Origin: Sycon ciliatum | Lineage: Eukaryota > Porifera > Calcarea > Leucosolenida > Sycettidae | Length of the DNA: 64,000 nt | Reading direction: 5' to 3' | Assembly: GCF_964019385.1 (NCBI RefSeq) | Contig: NC_088645.1 | Location: forward strand, 42,238,331 to 42,302,330 | Part shown: piece after piece, positions 10,819-22,916 of the stretch | Position numbering within the stretch: the first letter of the stretch is position 1 | Layout: each line of letters begins with the position of its first letter | Made by a program: the position numbers and the translations under genes | The notes under the pieces: model-generated | Told to the model about the DNA's origin: nothing | Databases searched by the model: none | What the model saw: only the letters and a program-made list of their open reading frames with translations

Positions 10819-11699
10819 CTAAAACGATGCGTGGCAGGGCACCTGTTGAAGTAACGCTGATCGTGCAGACGCACTTCTCACCAGTACCACATTACTGACA
10901 CCGGCAGACTTGCCTTGCCTGCTGGACTGCCAGGCTCGTCGTTCTGGGCATTCGGCCTTGACATGCCCCTCCTGATCGCAGAAATAGCAAGTGGCTCTGC
11001 GAGGTTTGCCATGGCTTGACTGCTGCATACCAGAGTTCTGCTGTGGGCAGTTCCTAGGCATGTGTCCAATTTTTCCGCACCTAAAACACGGCACGGAGCC
11101 CCTGGACTGGTTACGATCACCACTGGTTGCTGCTGCAGAAATGCCGCTGCTGCTCTGGGTCACCAGACAATCTGCAATGGCAGATCGGAGAGCTCGCACA
11201 ACATCCAGGCAGCCTCTCACGGTCATCTTCTTCGATGCCATGGACAGTCGCAGCTCGCGAGCAAACTCGGGCTACAAGCCAAAGATCAGCTGCTCCAGGA
11301 TCATTGCATCTTCGTCGCCAGTCACGTTGTGGCCTGATAGGCCAGCCAACCTCTGCAGATCGGCCACGTAGGAATCAGCCGAGTCATCCACCTTCAATCG
11401 TCGACTCACAAATGCTCGGTACGCTGAAGACTTGGTCATGCTGAACGACAGACTCGTGCTCTTCACGACTTTGATTTTTTCTTCTTATCGTCTTCCTTCA
11501 TCTTGCTGTAAACAAGGAGCGCGACGCCATCCAAAAACAACGGAAAATTCTTCATAAGTTTCTCCTCACTATCCCAAACCTGAATATTCGCCAGTACTAG
11601 AAACTTCTCCCAAAACTGTTCCCAGCTTTGGCCGGCTCTACTGCCAAACGGCTTCACAAAGTTGTCCACTTTCATAGAAGCCATTGCACACGACTCCAA
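10819..11699 (-). pseudogene. Gag of the LTR element, interrupted
   Basis: The ATG near 11699 opens a capsid-like frame that shifts near 11463. It then meets a TAG (about 11272) and continues to two CCHC zinc knuckles, CFRCGKIGHMPRNC and CYFCDQEGHVKAEC. Two tandem knuckles are usual for Gypsy-type nucleocapsid. The stop and the frameshift show decay. Confidence 0.75.
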
Positions 11700-11709
11700 C
11701 CTAATTTAG

Positions 11710-11727
11710 TCCCGGGTTTCGGCACCA
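11710..11727 (-). other. tRNA primer-binding site
   Basis: Three nucleotides inside the 5' LTR, the minus strand reads TGGTGCCGAAACCCGGGA. This is complementary to a tRNA 3' terminus including CCA. The exact tRNA was not identified. Confidence 0.8.
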
Positions 11728-11730
11728 CGC

Positions 11731-12150
11731 TGCAAACTAATTCCCCTACTCTGGTTCCCGACGCCGTCACGCACAGACCAGCCAACTGAAACACACACTT
11801 AGGTGTAGAAGAAGTTAGAATACATTTAAATTAGTAAAATTGGTGGAACAACCAAGTGACCATCCTGTCACGGCAATCTCCAAACGAAAAATCCAACAGG
11901 CCAGAGCTAAGGCCGCTGGAACTAGCAAAGCCAACCCGCCAAAAACACATGTACACTCGGGACAACCGAGGCGCACTCACACCACTAGCCATGTATTTGG
12001 CGGGTTTATACAAGTGATACAAAACATGTCACGGCACGCGTGCCCGCCGAATGCTAACACCTTCATGTGAAAAAAAAGAATACTGCTGCATGCAGACAAC
12101 AACTAGGGAGATAGGGAGAGGGACTGTCAGAAGGCATGCATTATATTTCA
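11731..12150 (-). repeat. 5' LTR
   Basis: 420-bp partner of 7203-7623. It should hold the promoter for minus-strand transcription. Small indels and scattered substitutions separate the two LTRs. Confidence 0.85.
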
Positions 12151-12154
12151 GTCC

Positions 12155-13281
12155 GGTTCAAAATTTTCATTCAAGGTGAACAGTCTTGGAGATTCCCTAC
12201 ATAGGACAGCACGGAACCCAGCACACATCTATGCTGTTCCCATGGTAATCGGGACACGTGAATCAAAACTTTGTGTCGCGTCCGAAGAAGATGAACATAT
12301 CGCACCCAAAACAAACGCAACGAAGGCCTTTCGTCTCAAAAGTTGTCGTTCTCCTGGCGGCTTCCCTCAAGCGAGTCGAGATTCGTATCTTGCCTCTTGC
12401 CTTCACGAATATTATTTTCCTCATTGTGAAGTACGCCTAGACGAAGGAACTGGCAAGGGAATCGTTTTGGTCGCATTGAAAATTGCCAGTGCACAAGAGG
12501 ATTGGCGAAGCAATTTGTGTTCGCACTTTCAGCAGAACAGTAGCTGCTGCTGCGATGAAGTTTTTACTTTCGGCATTGGTTTCAGGCAGCAGAAGGGTCA
12601 GGCTGAAAGCGATGGTGATATGTCCATGACCACCACGCCCAGTGTGGTACGTCCTGGGTTGATGTCCAAGAAAGACCGTCCAAGGTTCAGTTTTAGCCAA
12701 GAGCTGTCGTATCCAAGAAATCAAAATTGCCAACAGCAAGCTTTGGCCAAATAATATCTTCCAGGCAGTAATCTACGGGCCTAGCGCCTGCTGCCTCGTC
12801 TTCCTCCTCTGCATCATGCATGGCAAGGTTTGGGGCGAAATGAATGCACGGGGCGTGAAGAAACATTCCAAAGGCAAATATTCAAAATTAAAACCGATCG
12901 TTTCCAAAGAAGCGCCGCGCGGCTACGAGAAACCCTACATGAAATCCCCAAACGAAAGCGGCCATTCGGTCGGGTATTCGATGGCGAATCGAATATACAC
13001 TACCTCAATCCCTGCCGATCTCTGATATTCTCCGCCTACTCCCTCAAACTTGACCAATTCAGAAAGAACCATCGCCATTACGATCGTGCATCCTCCACAT
13101 ACATTCAGAAACGCTCACGCAGCACTTCTTTTCATCGCGTGTGCGCGGCCGACGCTTCCTTGACAACCCTGGGACAGGTGAACAATCAGAGTGCGATGTC
13201 CTAGATAGGATATCTCCCTGACTGGTGAACAGGCAATCTGATAAAGATATTACTTTGCTATCTATTTCTGAGATTTAAGAT
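12155..13281. other. No recognised gene; open frames of unknown meaning
   Basis: A 192-codon plus-strand frame (12176-12754) and a 124-codon frame (12830-13204) lack known motifs and splice context. They sit directly downstream of the kinase gene on the other strand, so further 3' exons of that gene could also lie here. None was recognised. Confidence 0.3.
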
Positions 13282-13287
13282 TCATAC

Positions 13288-15528
13288 CTGATGGGTGGAA
13301 GCAGACATCGTTGACAACTGGTCAGAGAGCGGAGTAACTTGGTCGTTAAATGTTGTGGTCTCTCTGGAAGTCTGTGCCAGGCCCTGGTTTTGTGCAATGG
13401 TCTCCAGATGTTCAGTTAGCCGTTGCGTTGCTGAACTCTGTTCGTCTTGAACTGCGGATACTTGATCACGTGTAGCAGTCAGTTGTTGTTGTGTATCAGT
13501 AAGTTGTTGTTGTGTTGCAGTCAGTTGTTGTTGCGTATCAGTCAGTTGTTGTTGTGTCGTTGCCTGGTTGTTGGTGATGACCGTAAGTTGTTGCTGTGTC
13601 GTTGCCTGGTTGGTGGTAATGGCCACTTCAAGTTGTTGTTGTGTTATGGTCTGGTTGTTGGTAATGGCCGCTGTAAGCTGTTCCTCTAGCGTATCACTCC
13701 GTGCGGACAGTGCTGTGATGGACGAAGCTTGCTGGGTTAGCTGTTCAGAGATAGAGTCCAGTCGCCGTACAACAGCTGGTAGTACGTTGGAAAGATGAGG
13801 CTGTAATGATCACACACAGTGTAGCAAAAACAGCCACACCACACACACCATACCAACACAGTCACACCACACACACCATACCAACACAGCCACAGCACAC
13901 ACACCATACCAACACAGTCACAGCACACACACCATACCAACACAACCACACCACACACACCATACCAACACAGTCACAGCACACACAATGTACCATCACA
14001 GCCACACCACACACACCATACCAACACAACCACAGCACACACACCATACCAACACAGTCACAGCACACACAACGTACCAACACAGCCACAGCACACACAA
14101 CGTACCAACACAGCCACAGCACACACAACGTACCAACACAGCCACAGCACACACAACGTACCAACACAGCCACAGCACATACAACGTACCAACACAACAA
14201 GACAACACACAGAGAAAACCAGTACAGTCATTGGATAGCACTGATCATGGACCTGACAGTTACAACAAACAAGCCTTGTTTCTTTGTTAACTAACATTTA
14301 CTAGTAAGCACTAGGCTCTGCCTTTGCGGCATTCAGTTATTCTCAGCATACTGGGCGCATCTTTCCGTAAAACATTCCGTTACAAAGATAAACAAATTTG
14401 GGTCGATCAAATAATTGATTTGTTGAACGACGTATTACCGATAAGCCAGAGAGTACGGATTATGTGTTGGGTTTGAAAATAATAATCAATCCCTCCTTCA
14501 CTACAAACTTGACAATCAAAATAATTTTTATCTACATGGACAAAAACCCAACACCCTGTTGAAAAATACGACTTGGCACTTACCGAAGACTCTTTGGCGA
14601 GACGTGCCACCTCCTTCACTTGCGTGTGCATCTCTGCAGCCGTTGGGCGATCAATGGCACGGTTAGCGAGACAACGCTGAATTGACGCTTTGAGTGGATG
14701 TCCATTCCGCACTTGTTCTAAGGCCGACCGACGACGTTCCACTTCAGCAATCTCTTGTTTCTCGCTCGTTCCATCAGGGCGCTGAACCAGCCGTGAGCGA
14801 GGTGCGCCGAACAGTTCTCGTGAGGGATTAGCGCCAACTAAAACGCTCAGGGACAGAACACCAAAGGAAAATATGTCGAGAGACCGATCATATACGGCAG
14901 GCTCTTTCAAGGCTTCGGGCGGCATGTACAGCATCGTGCCGGGGCAAGTGGTCAGGTCTTCCAGCAAAAGAGCAAAACTCCTTTGCATCGCGCGTGCCAC
15001 GCCAAGATCACAGACCTTGGCGGTTTGGCCTTTGATGAGGATGTTTTTCAAGGTCAAGTCGCGATGAATAATAGGAGGTTTTCTGCTGTGTAAGTAGCGG
15101 ACACCGGCTATTGCGTCGGACAGGAAACCCAACAGGGTGGCATCGTCAAGCCGGCCATCGCCAACACTACAATCCTGCAGAGTCGAATCCAGGAGCTCCA
15201 TTGCCAGAGCTGGCAAGCCGCGATCAGCGGTTACACCAACACCCAATATTTGGCAGAGATTCGGGTGTCGCAAACCGGAGAGGGTGGAAATTTCTCCACC
15301 AAACCGCTTTAGTTTCTCGCGCCTACCCTGGATACCTGGCTCAACGAGAAGATGATGTAAGACCTTGGCAGCTACGGGTATTCCTTGCCATTCTACTCGA
15401 AACACAGCGGCATCACCACCTTTGCCAGCCTGACTGTCCTCACTGACGGAGAAAACACCAAGATAGGCTATTTGACCTCTAACCAATCCAAGGTCTCGAA
15501 GAAGCGAGTCTTCCGACGATCGCTCCAT
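13288..15528 (-). CDS. TKL-type protein kinase gene with heptad-repeat second exon (partial model)
   Basis: Exon 1 (15528-14584, 315 codons) encodes a full kinase domain: Gly-rich loop GKGGDA (35-40), VAAK lysine 55, IIHRDLTLKN catalytic loop (HRD 155-157), DLG in place of DFG (174-176), MPPEAL (APE equivalent, 202-207), and DIFSFGV helix F. It ends at a consensus donor (G|GTAAGT). Exon 2 (13800-13288, 171 codons) starts after TTACAG, keeps phase 0, and ends CAG|GTATGA in phase 0. It encodes a Gln/Thr-rich coiled coil with 7-residue repeats of the type TATQQQL/TDTQQQL, a likely oligomerisation segment. The intron (14583-13801) carries a 28-bp minisatellite. The start ATG at 15528 is the first in frame. 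A serine/threonine-type signalling kinase is likely. Later exons were not found, so the C terminus is missing. A decayed paralogue lies at 35754-36667. Confidence 0.8.
13806..14205. repeat. 28-bp minisatellite inside the kinase intron
   Basis: About 14 tandem copies of a 28-bp unit (GCCACAGCACACACAACGTA core), with ACCATACC and AACGTACC subtypes. It starts just inside the intron acceptor end. Confidence 0.9.
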
Positions 15529-15816
15529 AGCTGATCCAACTAACCAGCACTTCGTCTACGCTAAACTCACTGTACACACTCTACCATCCGCAGTGCAGTG
15601 GGGTTTTGTTGAAACTGACTCAAGTTTGTTTCGCCTTGGTATGATATTCAGTTGGCTCCTCATCAACAACAATGACTGGCCACTAGCGTAGCCAGCCAAA
15701 CCAGGCGACATGTCGCAGATAGGCAGCTGAAGAATCGGAGAAGGCGCTAGCGCTGCTGCCTCGGACCACACATGTACTCCGTCTTCCAGACTACAGTCGT
15801 AACTGAGTCTGTGCTA
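15529..15816 (-). promoter_or_regulatory. Probable 5' flank of the kinase gene
   Basis: Unique sequence between the kinase ATG and the foldback element. It presumably holds the transcription start; no TATA box or other motif stands out, so this rests on position alone. Confidence 0.3.
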
Positions 15817-15820
15817 TTAA

Positions 15821-16669
15821 AGGGGAAGTATACCCTAAAATCAAATTTTCACCAGTTGTAGTCTTCGGGTGCTGAGTCGAATGGTCTTGATCCGAGGAAG
15901 CTGAGACGCTCCCTTCCTACTTGAATCCCAATCGAACTCGCGCACTTCCACCGAAACTGGGTGACTGCGCCCTACTAGATGGGGATTTGTATGCAAAATG
16001 TCACTAAAAGCGCCATTTCGTTCTTATAAAAGCACGGACGACCGCGATTGGCCCATATGTTGTAGTCTTTTGGACGCTGAGTCGACTGGTTTTGGTCCGA
16101 AAAGGCTGCGATGCAGCGTTCCTCCTTTATTCCCAATCGAACATGGTTGAACAAGCGGTCACGTGCTCCTGCGTACACCAGTCACCTGGTCACCGTGCCT
16201 GCAGGGTACAACTTACTAGCCTGTTTGACCTTTTTTGGGTGCAGTCCTGTCACTCGAGTTGAACCTTGGTGTGAAAGTTGTCGCCTGCTGGCGCGGTGTC
16301 CAGGTGATTTGGGCACCCAGGACCACGTGACCGCTTGTTCAACCATGTTCGATTGGGAATAAAGGAGGAACGCTGCATCGCAGCCTTTTCGGACCAAAAC
16401 CAGTCGACTCAGCGTCCAAAAGACTACAACATATGGGCCAATCGCGGTCATCCGTGCTTTTATAAGAACGAAATGGCGCTTTTAGTGACATTTTGCATAC
16501 AAATCCCCATCTAGTAGGGCGCAGTCACCCAGTTTCGGTGGAAGTGCGCGAGTTCGATTGGGATTCAAGTAGGAAGGGAGCGTCGCAGCTTCCTCGGACC
16601 AAGACCATTCGACTCAGCACCCCGAAGACTACAACTGGTGAAAATTTGATTTTAGGGTATACTTCCCCT
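15821..16669. mobile_element. Large foldback (TIR) element flanked by TTAA
   Basis: Arms 15821-16171 and 16318-16669 are near-perfect inverted repeats of about 350 bp around a ~145-bp centre. TTAA lies immediately outside both ends (15817-15820, 16670-16673), as expected for a piggyBac-type non-autonomous element. No transposase is encoded. The short frames in the two arms are mirror images and not genes. Confidence 0.85.
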
Positions 16670-16673
16670 TTAA

Positions 16674-17896
16674 TTATTATGCCGCGCATTAGCGTGGAAT
16701 AGCTACTGGCTGGGACCATCAACACAGACGTGTTGACAGATATGATCTCTGATATTCATACATGTAGGTAAAAAATGAGGGATCTGACGATGCCCACCAA
16801 GTATGGCCAGTTACTGCTATTCAACAAGATGGATAAGTTATTTTTAGTTTCGGACCCTATCATGCACGTTCCTGTGGCGTGTTGTGAGCTTCTTTCTGGC
16901 GCCAATAGGTGTTGTACGGCAGACAACTTGCCTATAGGGCACAGGCAGCATAATTATGTCATGTGAATTATCACGTCTCAATAAAGCGGGCATGGAAGGA
17001 ATACGGTCGCCCAATGCATGTGTTGGACGTCCTGCGATGCCGATTATTGTTGTCGCTAATCCGCGTGGTTGTGCTGGACATGAGCACACCTGCCATCCTG
17101 TACAAACCTGAGACAGGGACAATGATATACATTCTACCTACATGTATGTATGAACATGTATCAAATGTATCCAATGTAGCCGTAAGGCATGCGACAAATG
17201 CACTTTTGGGTGCATATCACCACCATTCGAAACGCAGCTTCGGCAGCCGATCGAACAATGCCAGTTTTTGGTCTTTGGGAGAGATGTCGAACTCCCACAA
17301 CGATATTGGGACGGTCCCGGCCAAATCAGGATGGTTGGTATGCATCAGCGATTTCCAATCCTTGAATTACCCAACAAGGCACTGATTCCTCGGACAACTT
17401 TTGTGCTCGTGCTCCCCTGCCGTCATCTGCACCATTGGCAGATGTCACCTCCGTAAAGAATTGGTAGAAATTGGTGATCCCGTGATCTCGTGATGGCTCA
17501 GCAACCACACGCAGAGTCGACAGTCACTGCTACTCGAAAAGGTCGTGCCCTCTCTTTCTGCGAGCTTTTTCCTCGCTCGATCTCGCGCCGATAGCTTCGG
17601 CCCAACACGGCAACAGTCAACACTCATGTACACATCAACATGCACATAATACAAGTTATACAAGTAATACATGTACACAACGCTCGTGCAGCAATGACAC
17701 CACCAAGTCATTTCCTGACGTCACTCAGAGTCTCATCAGACACAGCATGACATGACCTAGACTGGTATTCACGGAGTTTCTTGAGAGAAGAGGGCAGAGG
17801 TGACCGAGGTACTTATTTCAGTAGCGCATCATAATTACTTGAGTATTATTATGCTTTTCTAAGCACTCGCAGACTCCTTTGCAGCCACTCACACAT
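16674..17896. other. No recognisable gene
   Basis: Mixed-composition sequence; frames up to 140 codons have no motif or splice support. Nothing repetitive within the window. Confidence 0.4.
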
Positions 17897-17898
17897 TA

Positions 17899-18173
17899 CA
17901 GGGTACCTCACTTCAAACTCTCCAACTACGGTCTCTTCGCTGCATAAGTTCACTTCACTTCCAAAAAAAAAAAAAAATAGATACAAATGGAATGCACCAA
18001 ATTTTCGGGCATGGCCCATCTTCAGGGTGAAAAACCATTTGAATGGTTTTTCACCCTGAAATTTGGTGCATTCCATTTGTATCTAATATTATTATTATTT
18101 ATTTATTTTGGAAGTGAAGTGAACTTATGCAGCGAAGAGACCGTAGTTGGAGAGTTTGAAGTGAGGTACCCTG
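17899..18173. mobile_element. Palindromic MITE with TA target site
   Basis: 275-bp near-complete palindrome. It starts CAGGGTACCTCACTTC and ends with the complement, with TA on each side (17897-17898, 18174-18175). The inner arms share a GGTGAAAAACCATT stem. The left arm has an extra ~20 nt and a poly(A) run where the right arm has TTATTATT. TA duplication suits Tc1/mariner-type mobilisation. Confidence 0.75.
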
Positions 18174-18276
18174 TAATATTGATATGCTGTCTGATGAGTA
18201 ACTGTGAGAACTGGCAGAAAATGACTTGGTTGTGTCATTGCTGTCTGAGTATTGAATTACCGGCTCTGTTCATTGG

Positions 18277-18423
18277 ACACAGCGCACTGTACACAGAGCA
18301 CTGTACACAGCGCACTGTAATATACAGCGCACTGTACACAGCGCACTGTATGTAGATCTACACAGCGCACTGTACACAGCGCACTGTACACAGCGCACTG
18401 TACACAGCGCACTGTGCACAGCC
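18277..18423. repeat. 14-bp tandem repeat (ACAGCGCACTGTAC)
   Basis: About nine units, each itself nearly palindromic (GTACAGTGCGC), so either strand could form serial hairpins. 18424-18675 has no gene, only a short poly(C) run near 18649. Confidence 0.85.
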
Positions 18424-18675
18424 TGAGAATCTCGGACAACTGTCTACATGTACAAGACTGCAGGTGTCTAAAATCCGCAGGCTGCGTATAGTGCCCTATG
18501 ACCAGTGGGCAGAGCCAGTACATGTAATACAAACAGCAATAGCGCAACCAGGTCCTTCCTTGCCATTACTCGGAGTTCTGTGTCTGAAAATACTCATCAG
18601 ATGGGGGAGATGCCCAGTCATGTAACTGATTACACACACCTCCCCGCCCCCCCCCCCCCCACACACACCATTAGA

Positions 18676-19045
18676 CCATTTGACGCCCATCGCCAAAGGC
18701 GGTGATAGCGATGCTACAGCAGAAGCCATAGCATCTTGTGCGGGGATTGCACCCGGTTCCATAACTTGCAAAGCTGGAGACTTGAGCGCCACTATTCAGC
18801 CTGGTCTACATTACACAGCTATGAAGTGGCTTTTCTTGGCCAGGGAATCCCTACTTGTTTGGTCTTTTTTTCTTTTTTCCCCGCACACACATCACACCAC
18901 ATACTCCGGCAAGCACTGGCTGTTGGTAACCACCCAGGAGAATGAATGAAAAGTCAGGAGGAGTCGGAGAAAGAGAAGAAAGACGTGTGGGATCATAATC
19001 GTCGAGGATCGAACCCGCAGCCGCTCGATTGGAAATCACTGCACA
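18676..19045 (-). mobile_element. R2 SINE-like repeat
   Basis: Minus-strand copy of a repeat also seen at 19094, 37.96-39.0 kb, 59157 and 59612. A pol III B-box-like GGTTCGATCC lies on the minus strand at 19006-19015. The body follows, and the 3' end is a CA/TG run. No good A box is seen, so the tRNA head may be truncated. Confidence 0.6.
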
Positions 19046-19093
19046 CACACATACAAACACAAACACACACACACACCCACACCCACACACCAT

Positions 19094-19285
19094 TGGACCA
19101 TAGGACGCCCATCGCCGAAGGCGGTGATAGCGAAGCTACAACAGAAGCCATAGCAACTTGTACTGGGATTGCAACATTCAACAGCTTGCAAGGCTGAAGA
19201 ATTGGCCGCGACTATTCAGCCTGGTCTACACCACACAGCTATGAAGTGGCTTTTTCTGGCCAGTGAATCCCTACTTTTTGGCCTA
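19094..19285 (-). mobile_element. R2 SINE-like repeat, partial
   Basis: Carries only the 3' half of R2, up to the TGGCCAGTGAATCCCTACTT block, then joins a LINE fragment. Confidence 0.6.
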
Positions 19286-20343
<1,058 letters not shown>

Positions 20344-20375
20344 GGCATAAAGCGGCCAAGACAGTTACCTATGCA

Positions 20376-20510
20376 CACTAGGCACCGGCGGATTATGCCG
20401 GCATAATTATTGGCATAATTTGGTGGTTGAAAATTTAGAGCATAATTTGGCATCCTCTCGGAGGTAGGAGCATAAAACACGATTATACCACAGTTCTTGT
20501 ATGTAGGCTA
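20376..20510. repeat. Fragment related to the 60-kb hAT MITE end
   Basis: Begins TAGGCACCGGCGGATTATGCC and carries several GGCATAATT motifs, resembling the TIR and sub-terminal region of the element at 60058-60537. No second end found. 20510-21540 contains no recognised gene. Confidence 0.4.
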
Positions 20511-21559
20511 TACAATTGTGTACAATGCACCTGATCAGTGCTGGTGGTCTGCATGGTAAAGAGTTCAGAGGTCATGCAGATAGTGTTTTCAATGAAAAGC
20601 AGGGTAGAAATCATGGCAATACAGTCACGGTATTGTATGCTAGAACTCGTCTTCTTCAAAGTTCTTTCTCACACTGATACAGTACATGTAGCAGAAGATG
20701 CGAGTGAATCGTGAACCCACCAGAAGATGGTGGGTGAGGAGGCACCCACCATTGTCCTGGCATTGTGCAGTCCCTTGATGGCAGACAGGCACTCCTCCTT
20801 GGACCCCATGCGTGCAAATGCACACGACGAGTGAAAGGTTTATCTAATACTAGTATTGAACTAGTACAGTATTGGGTTATACATGTAGAATACTATACTC
20901 AGTACATGTACAGTCATACACAGTATTACATGTAGATAAACGTTGTTTTAGTTCACACATGTTGTTAGTTTGACAGCATGAAACAAGGTGGAGGACACTG
21001 TGTTCGGAAACAGTGACCCTACTACAACCATCCAAGGTTGGTAGAGCCCCGGTCCGTTGGGACCATCTGAACGGTATGGGTGTTAAACCCGGTTCTGACC
21101 CTCATTCTCCTAGCCCTTTCAGCCCTGACCGGAAAATCACCTGCCATTGGGCCAAAAATGGTGATTTTTGAAAATGCATATTCTGGTCCAAAATTCAAAA
21201 AGATTGGAGATGTTGGGTATGGACACATGCACTGTGAATCCGTAGGATTTCATTGTACGAGACTCATAACACCATTATTTGGATATGCGACTTTTGGCGA
21301 TTTTTCCTCAAAATTTATTCAATCTAGGCAATTGACGACAAAGATCAGACGAGCAATATCAAGCAGTGCTACAGCAGGTCATTGTTGACTTCAGATTGGA
21401 GAAATGTCATAAAACATAACTTACCGGTACTTGATATGATCCTGGTGTTCTAGGGGAACCTAGACTAGAGTACAGCCACTCGATTCATACGCCGCTTGCA
21501 TCATATGCAACTTCGCGGTCCGGTATTTTATTTTGTTTTATTTATTTATTTCTGCACCT

Positions 21560-22840
21560 CGTGGCATGTCAAGACAGCGAATTGAATTGAGGAGAGGGTG
21601 AGGCCAACCACCGAAGAAGAGAAAAAAGAAAATGAAGAGCACGTACACAAAGTGGGAAGGGATTAGCAACTTACAAAGCAATGGGATGCTCAGCGAGCTA
21701 TGCAGCGGAAGTGGTGACTGTGACTTTGTTTACTGGGAGATACTGAAGTGCTGTCTGACGACGGTACGGAATTTGGTCATATCTGGAGCTTGTCTAACAC
21801 TGGGAGGCAGTTGGAGCCAGGTGGAGGAGGAGGAAAAAGAAAGGGGAATTTACGAATAGGGTATACCTAGCTAGGGGGAGACGAACGTAGCTTCGGGTGG
21901 TGCCACCTGAATTGAACCAATTAAGGGACTGTAAATGAGCAGGCCGCTGGTCAAGAAAAATTGTATGTGCCAGGGTGCACTTGGAAGCATCAAGGTAATG
22001 TTGCAGAGTGGTAGTGGATGCAGCAGCATACAAGTCTAGATTTGAGACATAACGATCTGTACGAAATATGATGCGCAGTATACGGCGATGGAGAACTTCT
22101 AATTTACCTATGTGGGTTTTGTTAATGGTGGACCAGGCAGGGAAGCCGTACGTGAAGAGGGGGAAGAATGTATGATTTATAAAAATTGATCTCACAATTT
22201 TGGGGCAAATGGGACAAGTGACTTGGCATTATGCCGACAGATCGGCATACTTTGGACGACACATGATCAGCATGGTGAGACCAGGAGAGGGCTGAATTTA
22301 TGACAATGCCAAGGAGTTTATGGTGGGGCGCTACAGGGATAGGGTGACCGGGATCATCGGGAAAGTGGAAGATGGGCACTGGATCTGTGGGAGGGGAAAA
22401 AGGAGGAGCTCGGTTTTGGTCACATTTGGCTTAGGTACCAAGTGCTCATCCAGTGAACAATGTCGTTGATACAGGTCTGAACTTTGGGGTACAGGGTGGC
22501 GTGAGATGGGGAGGAAGCAAGGACAGTGGTATCACCTGCAAACAAAGAAATATTGGGAATTGAATAGGGGAGGTCATTAACGTATGTGAGGAAGAGCAGG
22601 GGAGCTAAGATGGAGCCCTGGGGCACTCCGGATGTCACAGACTCGGGGTCAGATAAGGTTCCATTTACTGTGACGCACTGATTTCGGTCCAAGAGGTAGC
22701 TAGTTATCCAGGCGAGTAGGGAGCCGGAGACACCATGGGCACGAAGTTTGGTGATCAGGCCCTTGTGCCACACGGTGTCGAAGGCCTTGGAGAGGTCGAA
22801 GAAACAGATGCAGGAGACCTGCCGCTGGTCTTGGGTCTTT
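21560..22840 (-). mobile_element. LINE RT fragment (LINE-C-like), frameshifted
   Basis: Minus-strand frames (22773-22420, 22379-22122, 22195-21794) give FFDLSKAFDTVWHKGL, SGVPQGSILAPLLFLTYVNDLP and LFAGDTTV. The last is a FADD box with Asp changed to Gly, so the active site is lost. C-terminal LINE sequence follows. At least two frameshifts. 5'-truncated within the RT at ~22840; 3' end near 21560. Confidence 0.8.
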
Positions 22841-22916
22841 CTTTTTCTTGGGCGCCTCGTAAAGCTTGAATCCTCCAGCAGCCCTACCTACTTCTAGTCA
22901 AAACATGTGATGGACA

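Larger units (their letters stand above)
7203..12150 (-). mobile_element. LTR retrotransposon, Ty3/Gypsy-like, decayed
   Basis: Two near-identical direct repeats (7203-7623, 421 bp; 11731-12150, 420 bp) start TG and end CA. GTCC flanks both outer edges (7199-7202 and 12151-12154), a 4-bp target duplication. Minus-strand order is LTR, tRNA primer-binding site, Gag with two CCHC knuckles, protease (DTG), RT (YVDD), RNase H, integrase (H2C2 plus DDE), LTR. The RT-RNase H-integrase order fits Ty3/Gypsy or BEL/Pao; Gypsy-like is the tentative choice. Coding frames carry several frameshifts and stops, so this copy is probably inactive, although the LTRs are only a few percent diverged. No polypurine tract is obvious next to the 3' LTR. 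No env-like ORF is seen. Confidence 0.85.
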
